This document shows, in pieces, positions 59,970-64,000 of a stretch of 64,000 bases of DNA; position 1 is the first letter of the stretch, and every line of letters begins with the position of its first letter. Origin of the DNA: Nitrospira sp. Its GTDB lineage: Bacteria > Nitrospirota > Nitrospiria > Nitrospirales > Nitrospiraceae. The stretch lies in assembly GCA_018242765.1 (NCBI GenBank), contig JAFEBH010000002.1, positions 1 through 64,000 on the forward strand, in the 5' to 3' direction. The notes below the pieces were generated by a model that did not search any database, had not been told where the DNA came from, and saw nothing but the letters and a program-made list of their open reading frames with translations. A program made the position numbers and the translations under genes.

Positions 59970-61100
59970 TCATAGTGAAACGCTGGACTGAAACGTCAGC
60001 GTCCCAGTTGCCGGATTGATCGTATAGACAAAGATATCCCTCGTATCACGATGCACCACATAGACAAACTTTCCAGTCGGATCTACCGTAATACCTTCAG
60101 GGTCACCGTTTGCGCCAACGATTGAACGTGGTGCCTGCAGCACCCCATTTGCACCAACCGTATAGATCGAGATCGTATCCGCTTGGCCATCCGTCACATA
60201 CGCAAACTTCCCTGAAAGATCGACCGTCACACCCTCTGGGCCATTCCCCGTGGCAACGGGCGGACCACCCAACAGTTCTAGCTCTCCCGTTGTCTTGATG
60301 CTATACGCCGAGACAGTAGCCGATTCCTCATTCGAGACATAGAGGAATGATCCGTTTGGATGTATCGCGATTGCGTTCGGACCGTTACCAGTTGCTAAAG
60401 GCACGTTGGGTACAGTCACGTCTTCCAGTTTTCCCGTTGTCGCGTTAATCTTATAGGTCGAGATAGTATCTGATCTAAAATGCGCGACATAGGCCCGTGT
60501 TCCCGTGCTATTGATTGCAATGGCATCAGGACCTCCACCCGTAGCCTTGTGCTCCACCAGTGTCAGCAATCCGTCCGAGCCTATCTTGTAGACCGAGACG
60601 GTATCTGACTCAAAATTCGCGACATACACAAAATTGTGTGTCCAATCCACACTGATAGAGGCAGGCCCACTCCCGGCAGAAACAGGCGAACCCAGCGATG
60701 TCAGCCCCCCATCCGCCCCAATCGTATAGGCCGACACGGTATCCGAACTATAATTTGTCACATACGCCAGCTTCTTTGTGCTGTTCACTGCAATGAACGT
60801 CGGTTGAAATCCCGCACAGATTTCTCCTCTCGATGTCAACGCTCCTGAGCTCTCGACCTTATACCAAACGATCTTGTGCGAAGAAGTACGCACCGCGTAT
60901 GCGAAGCCCCCAGTGATGGCAGGCGGTCCCTGGGGAACAGGAAAGCCAGGGAGTGAGGAAGCAGGGGCACAAGAAATTCCAGAAGGACCACTGTCATTGC
61001 TATTATTCGTGGAACATCCCGCCCCGATTCCCACTAAAAGACACACCGACAACCCTGACGCCAGCACACGAGACCGCTGTTGAACTATTGATAAATCCAT
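59970..61100 (-). CDS. Lactonase-fold beta-propeller lipoprotein
   Basis: 376 residues from ATG at 61100, which has AGGAGG four bases upstream; an upstream frame to 61328 is rejected. Signal ends GIGAGCSTNN, a lipoprotein Cys. Seven propeller blades follow, with repeats like KKLAYVTNYSSDTVSAYTIG, NFVYVANFESDTVSVYKIG and TRAYVAHFRSDTISTYKI (YVTN/PF10282 type). The C-terminal blade is VDPTGKFVYVVHRDTRDIFV. Probably a periplasmic or surface binding protein. Confidence 0.85.
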   Translation of the reverse strand: MDLSIVQQRSRVLASGLSVCLLVGIGAGCSTNNSNDSGPSGISCAPASSLPGFPVPQGPPAITGGFAYAVRTSSHKIVWYKVESSGALTSRGEICAGFQPTFIAVNSTKKLAYVTNYSSDTVSAYTIGADGGLTSLGSPVSAGSGPASISVDWTHNFVYVANFESDTVSVYKIGSDGLLTLVEHKATGGGPDAIAINSTGTRAYVAHFRSDTISTYKINATTGKLEDVTVPNVPLATGNGPNAIAIHPNGSFLYVSNEESATVSAYSIKTTGELELLGGPPVATGNGPEGVTVDLSGKFAYVTDGQADTISIYTVGANGVLQAPRSIVGANGDPEGITVDPTGKFVYVVHRDTRDIFVYTINPATGTLTFQSSVSL

Positions 61101-61584
61101 GACTCCTCCTAAATGGCCACGAATAATTCGAACTTGAGCAACGCCTGGCACCCTACCGAATGAGCTCACGTTCGAACAAGACCCGAAAGAGTAGTCAATC
61201 ACCCTACGGAGGATGGGGAGAAGATATCGCACTGTCCGCTTGGCGATTGGGGATACACAGGCACTCAATAGTGGCCGATAGGGAAGAACCCTCTGACCTC
61301 CAAGACACAATACCGCCCACGTGAGCAATGGAATGATCGGGAACTTCTAGGAAGATCAAGGAAGCTGAAGTGATGGCCGGACTCATAGGGAGAGAAGTCT
61401 ACCCATCAGTACAACAGGAAACAGTTTGAATTCTAACTTATTGACCCTACGCGGACTTCGGTTTCTAAGGGAAAGAAGTGATTAGAAAAGGCCACTCCCC
61501 GTACTGAGGAGTGGCCTTTTGTCTGCCCTCTCACTCTCGTGAGGAGGAGTGAATACACGGCACTGCGGAGCTTCTATTGAGTGA
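61101..61584. other. Intergenic region with terminator
   Basis: 484 bases. The terminator at 61486-61520 ends the upstream BACON/FN3 gene. The remainder up to the propeller start holds no clear promoter; TTCGAA words recur at 61127-61175. Confidence 0.45.
61486..61520 (-). terminator. Bidirectional intrinsic terminator
   Basis: AAAAGGCCACTCC, nine-base loop, GGAGTGGCCTTTT: a perfect 13-bp stem with A and T runs on both sides. It lies 65 bases after the stop of the BACON/FN3 gene on the minus strand. Confidence 0.85.
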
Positions 61585-62256
61585 TCACTGAATGGTCTTA
61601 CTGACCTCATTGGAGGGGGTACTTTCGCCGACATTGTTATACGACGTGACGACAAAATAGTAGGTTCGACCAATGGTCAATCCACTCACGGTCGATGACG
61701 TAACGTTACCTACATCAATAGTTTGGGCATATTGGCTGGGCACCTGGCCAATATACACCTTATAGCCGCTGACCGTGGTGCCGGCAACCGCGTTCCACGC
61801 AAGGTTCACCGAGGACGTGGTGGATGGTGGGGGCTGCGTGGGCGGTGATACAACCACCTTTACAGGGACTGTTGCTGTGTACCAGGTGCCCACTTTGATC
61901 GTGATGGTGACATTGTAGGTGCCTGCTATGAGCCCTTGTGTGTTGGCGGCGACCGTGAGCTGGGCGCTTGTGGTCATGGAATTTGTGGCAGGCGACACAG
62001 AAAGCCAGGAGGCATTGTCCGAAGCACTCAATGTAGCTTTCCGACTGGAGGTCCTGGAGACGGTTATGGTCTGGTTCGGTGGGTTGCTCGCCCCTTGCAC
62101 GGCATTATACGTCAGACCTATCTGAGGTGTTATGCCAACAGCTGGGGCCGCCGAACCTTCAGAAGCGAGCCTAAGGCAGACGAACACAGTCATCAGAAGA
62201 ACCTGCCAGAACGATGGCCTAGCTGAAACATGGTTCGTACGACTAGACTGTGCCAT
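61585..62256 (-). CDS. Exported BACON plus fibronectin type III protein
   Basis: 223 residues from ATG at 62256 (GGAGG nine bases upstream). Signal ends EGSAAPAV. Residues 45-130 form a BACON-like beta-sandwich (SDNASWLSVSPATNSMTTSA and LTVAANTQGLIAGTYNVTIT). A Pro/Thr linker (PPTQPPPSTTSS) leads to a fibronectin type III domain (VNLAWNAVAGTTVSGYKVYI and TYYFVVTSYNNVGESTPSNE). No catalytic domain; probably a secreted binding protein. A strong terminator follows. Confidence 0.82.
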   Translation of the reverse strand: MAQSSRTNHVSARPSFWQVLLMTVFVCLRLASEGSAAPAVGITPQIGLTYNAVQGASNPPNQTITVSRTSSRKATLSASDNASWLSVSPATNSMTTSAQLTVAANTQGLIAGTYNVTITIKVGTWYTATVPVKVVVSPPTQPPPSTTSSVNLAWNAVAGTTVSGYKVYIGQVPSQYAQTIDVGNVTSSTVSGLTIGRTYYFVVTSYNNVGESTPSNEVSKTIQ

Positions 62257-62933
62257 AAAAGAGTACCTCCTCCGCATTGTTGCCTTTTCTCGGCAACTTA
62301 TGTTCAACCAAATACCTTATACCTTCTGAATGATGCTGGCTTCTTAGAGGTCTTTGTCTGATCACCAGTCGGATGATGAGAGTTGGCTGCTCCACGAAGG
62401 ACCGTGACAATCCTGCCATGCGAAACCTTCATCAAGCCGCTGAGCTCTCTGGTGCTCCTCTTAACTCTAGGATCTCCGTATGCGATTCGGCCGGGGACGT
62501 GACCGCCGGTACGATCACAAACCGACCCAGAATCTCCCGCGAGCTGTTCGGAAAGGCCACACCGGGCAAAGGGGCGAAGTCTACTCGGCTCAGCACATTG
62601 AGCCTCTATGCGCAGCAAGAACCCCGCGTCGCAGAACGTTACCAACTACCTGCAGAGGATTTAACCTGAGCAATGATGGTATTTCGTGTACACCCGATGG
62701 AGATCACTGTGAGACCGAGAGAATTGCCGTCATTCCCGTCCTATTATGTCGTACGAATAAAGAGATCAAGCAAAAGTGGTGCCGCGAGAGGCCTCCTGAT
62801 AGAATTAACTTCTTATGTATTTTGAGTACGTAGTCCAGACCCTCGGATGTACCAGGTGAAGGGTTTGGCCTTCAGAAGAATCAAAAAGGAACAAACGAGG
62901 AACAATGATGGAGGTCAGATTATGCTTCGTGCG
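62257..62933. other. Intergenic region without recognised genes
   Basis: 677 bases upstream of the BACON/FN3 gene. Frames at 62304-62833 on both strands have no ribosome sites or family. Given the RAYT relic next door, decayed mobile DNA is plausible. Confidence 0.4.
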
Positions 62934-63486
62934 TCAATCACCGCTCAGAGGATCGGCGACGCGACTGATCGCCGCATAGTGCATGCCCACAGCACGGACG
63001 ATTTCGGCGAGCCGATACCCATTCGAGATGGGCCCAGCAAATGGCTTCATTCCGTCGTACACGTGCGGTCCTGGTCCCGGCACCAAAGAAATGGCTCAGA
63101 GTTGGTCTGGCAGCAAACCTCCTCTCACGGCGAGCCCTGACCTCTTCCTTCCGCCACAAACGTCAGATACTTCCGCTCAGCCACTGCAGGCTGCAGACCA
63201 AACTAGGACAGTAGCCAGTCGATGGTGAGATAAGGAGGCGTGGGTTCTAGTCCAGCGGTCGCATGATAGCTAGACTACGGATAGATATCGGCTTTGCAAA
63301 TCCGTTTGGCGAGAACCAGATTGAGCACTACATACCAGCAAAGCTCCAGCAGCGTCCTTGCAGCACATGGCCGACTCGCTGATGGCGATGATTAAAGACT
63401 CGTGTGTAGACCCCATTGAGTTGGCGCATAGCCTTAGCGAGATTCGCCTCTGGGGTCTCCACCAGCAGATGGAAGTGGTTGTCCAT
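62934..63486 (-). pseudogene. RAYT/Y1 (IS200-like) transposase relic
   Basis: Minus-strand pieces in order: MDNHFHLLVETPEANLAKAM and RQLNGVYTRVFNHRHQRVGH (from 63486), then in a second frame YVVLNLVLAK, SSYHATAGLEPTPPYLTIDW and AERKYLTFVAEGRGQGSP, then in a third KPFAGPISNGYRLAEIVRAV and GMHYAAISRV, ending at TGA 62934. This is the order of a REP-associated tyrosine transposase (catalytic HFH, Y1 core, DnaA-like HTH end). It has at least two frameshifts and three in-frame stops where Trp or Gln is expected (W to TAG, Q to TAG, W to TGA). The first ~95 codons are missing. No intact copy in the window. Confidence 0.85.
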
Positions 63487-63664
63487 TAGCCCGCATTAAG
63501 TATTTAGGGCGTTTGGGGCCATTTATGGAATTGGCTGTTAAGGGGGGGGCGCCCCAACGGTCTTCGATCCGGTCTTCCGAGAAGTCCCAATGGACGACGA
63601 GACAGGGTCAAGATCTGGAGTCGGATCTTGTATTGTTCGTCAACTCCCTGATTCTGGCAGTCGG

Positions 63665-64000
63665 TTAGGCTGGCCCCATCGCAGCTTTGAGCGAGCGGAC
63701 AAACTCGGCCACATGCCTGACCATGTCGGGGTCTTGTTGATGTACTGCAATCTGTTTGACAATGGCGCTGCCCACGATCACCCCATCCGCCATCTTCGAC
63801 ACGCGCGCCGCATCCTCCGGTGTCGCCACACCAAATCCCACGGCGACAGGAGCCGCGGACACCTTCCTGAGTTTACCGATATTCTGCTGGATGTCTGCTG
63901 CGTTGCTGAGTTTGGCCCCGGTAATGCCCGTCAAGGAAACATAGTAGACAAATCCGTGTGATTCTTTTGCCACCAGTTTCCGCCGATCCGTCGTGCTCGT
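63665..64000 (-). CDS. trpA: Tryptophan synthase alpha subunit, C-terminal part
   Basis: The stop is at 63665 and the frame runs off the window end, giving about 111 residues. TSTTDRRKLVAKESHGFVYY and VSLTGITGAKLSN match the TrpA region around the phosphate loop. VAVGFGVATPEDAARVSKMA, DGVIVGSAIV and the terminal helix VRHVAEFVRSLK complete the TIM barrel. It cleaves indole-3-glycerol phosphate to indole for TrpB. The start is outside the window. Confidence 0.95.
   Translation of the reverse strand, partial: TSTTDRRKLVAKESHGFVYYVSLTGITGAKLSNAADIQQNIGKLRKVSAAPVAVGFGVATPEDAARVSKMADGVIVGSAIVKQIAVHQQDPDMVRHVAEFVRSLKAAMGPA

Noticed and set aside
59720..60019. 99-codon plus-strand frame
   Set aside because: It passes through the terminator-like hairpin and overlaps the 3' end of the beta-propeller gene in antisense.
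62304..62833. Overlapping frames on both strands upstream of the BACON/FN3 gene
   Set aside because: There are no ribosome sites, composition is odd, and none matches a family; possibly decayed DNA.
63230..63290. tRNA-like GGGTTCTAGTCC, considered as an attachment site
   Set aside because: Only the T-loop-like string is present. It lies inside the RAYT relic (codons for AGLEPT) and has no cloverleaf.
63541..63560. Run of eight G followed by CGCCCC
   Set aside because: Striking but short. It could be a sequencing or assembly artefact and has no clear function between trpA and the RAYT relic.
1..64000. CRISPR arrays, rRNA genes and riboswitches
   Set aside because: No regularly spaced identical repeats, no rRNA-like blocks and no riboswitch consensus was recognised on reading both strands.

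Overview
This window is chromosomal DNA of a moderately GC-rich Gram-negative bacterium. My best guess is Nitrospira or a close relative in the Nitrospirota. That guess rests on gene content: lol lipoprotein export, lnt and lgt, bacterial topoisomerase VI, Gld-type ABC genes, many HEAT, cadherin-like and PilZ proteins, and an intergenic inverted-repeat element resembling ones I remember from Nitrospira. No database was searched. Genes are dense on both strands and mostly housekeeping or envelope genes, with two clear patches of decayed mobile DNA.

Layout. 1-0.7 kb: the first codons of tuf (EF-Tu) and a tRNA-Tyr/Gly/Thr cluster, all on minus. 0.9-4.5 kb: secreted zincin-like protein, UvrD/PcrA helicase and DUF4112 protein. 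4.7-10.8 kb: hypothetical protein, alpha-glucan phosphorylase, HEAT-repeat proteins and a small basic protein. 11-17.2 kb: RlpA-like lipoprotein, then a GldA/GldF/GldG/DUF4340 ABC cluster split by two copies of an inverted-repeat element. 17.4-22.1 kb: two adjacent lipoproteins built of tandem cadherin-like beta-sandwich repeats. 22.2-23.9 kb: a graveyard holding an IS630 transposase tail, a frameshifted Ski2-like helicase tail, an IS5-family element with CTAG flanks and three frameshifts, and a beheaded DUF2007 gene. 23.9-29.4 kb: small envelope genes, tRNA-Leu, an operon of barrel-like protein, solute-binding lipoprotein and Tll0287-like heme-domain protein, YtxH protein, lgt and a zincin. 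29.4-36.5 kb: AddA/AddB-like helicase-nuclease pair preceded by thioredoxin-like and zinc-ribbon genes. 36.8-43 kb: EEP hydrolase, DUF3817, then a three-gene operon of topoisomerase VI B and A subunits and an SF2 helicase. 43-51.2 kb: WD40 and DUF4124 genes, FMN-binding protein, a stand-alone propeptide next to a subtilase, and a PilZ pair. 51.3-59.5 kb: lnt, prfB (programmed +1 frameshift), lysS, lolC/E-like, lolD, TraF-like porin and a DUF799-like lipoprotein. 60-62.3 kb: beta-propeller lipoprotein and BACON/FN3 protein. 62.9-63.5 kb: a decayed RAYT/Y1 transposase. The window ends inside trpA.

Functional themes. Lipoprotein biogenesis is well covered (lgt, lnt, lolC/E, lolD), in line with the many predicted lipoproteins. 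DNA repair and topology are prominent (UvrD, AddAB-like, Topo VI plus helicase). Short word-based imperfect palindromes recur between genes at four places, and one appears to form the C-terminus of RF2.
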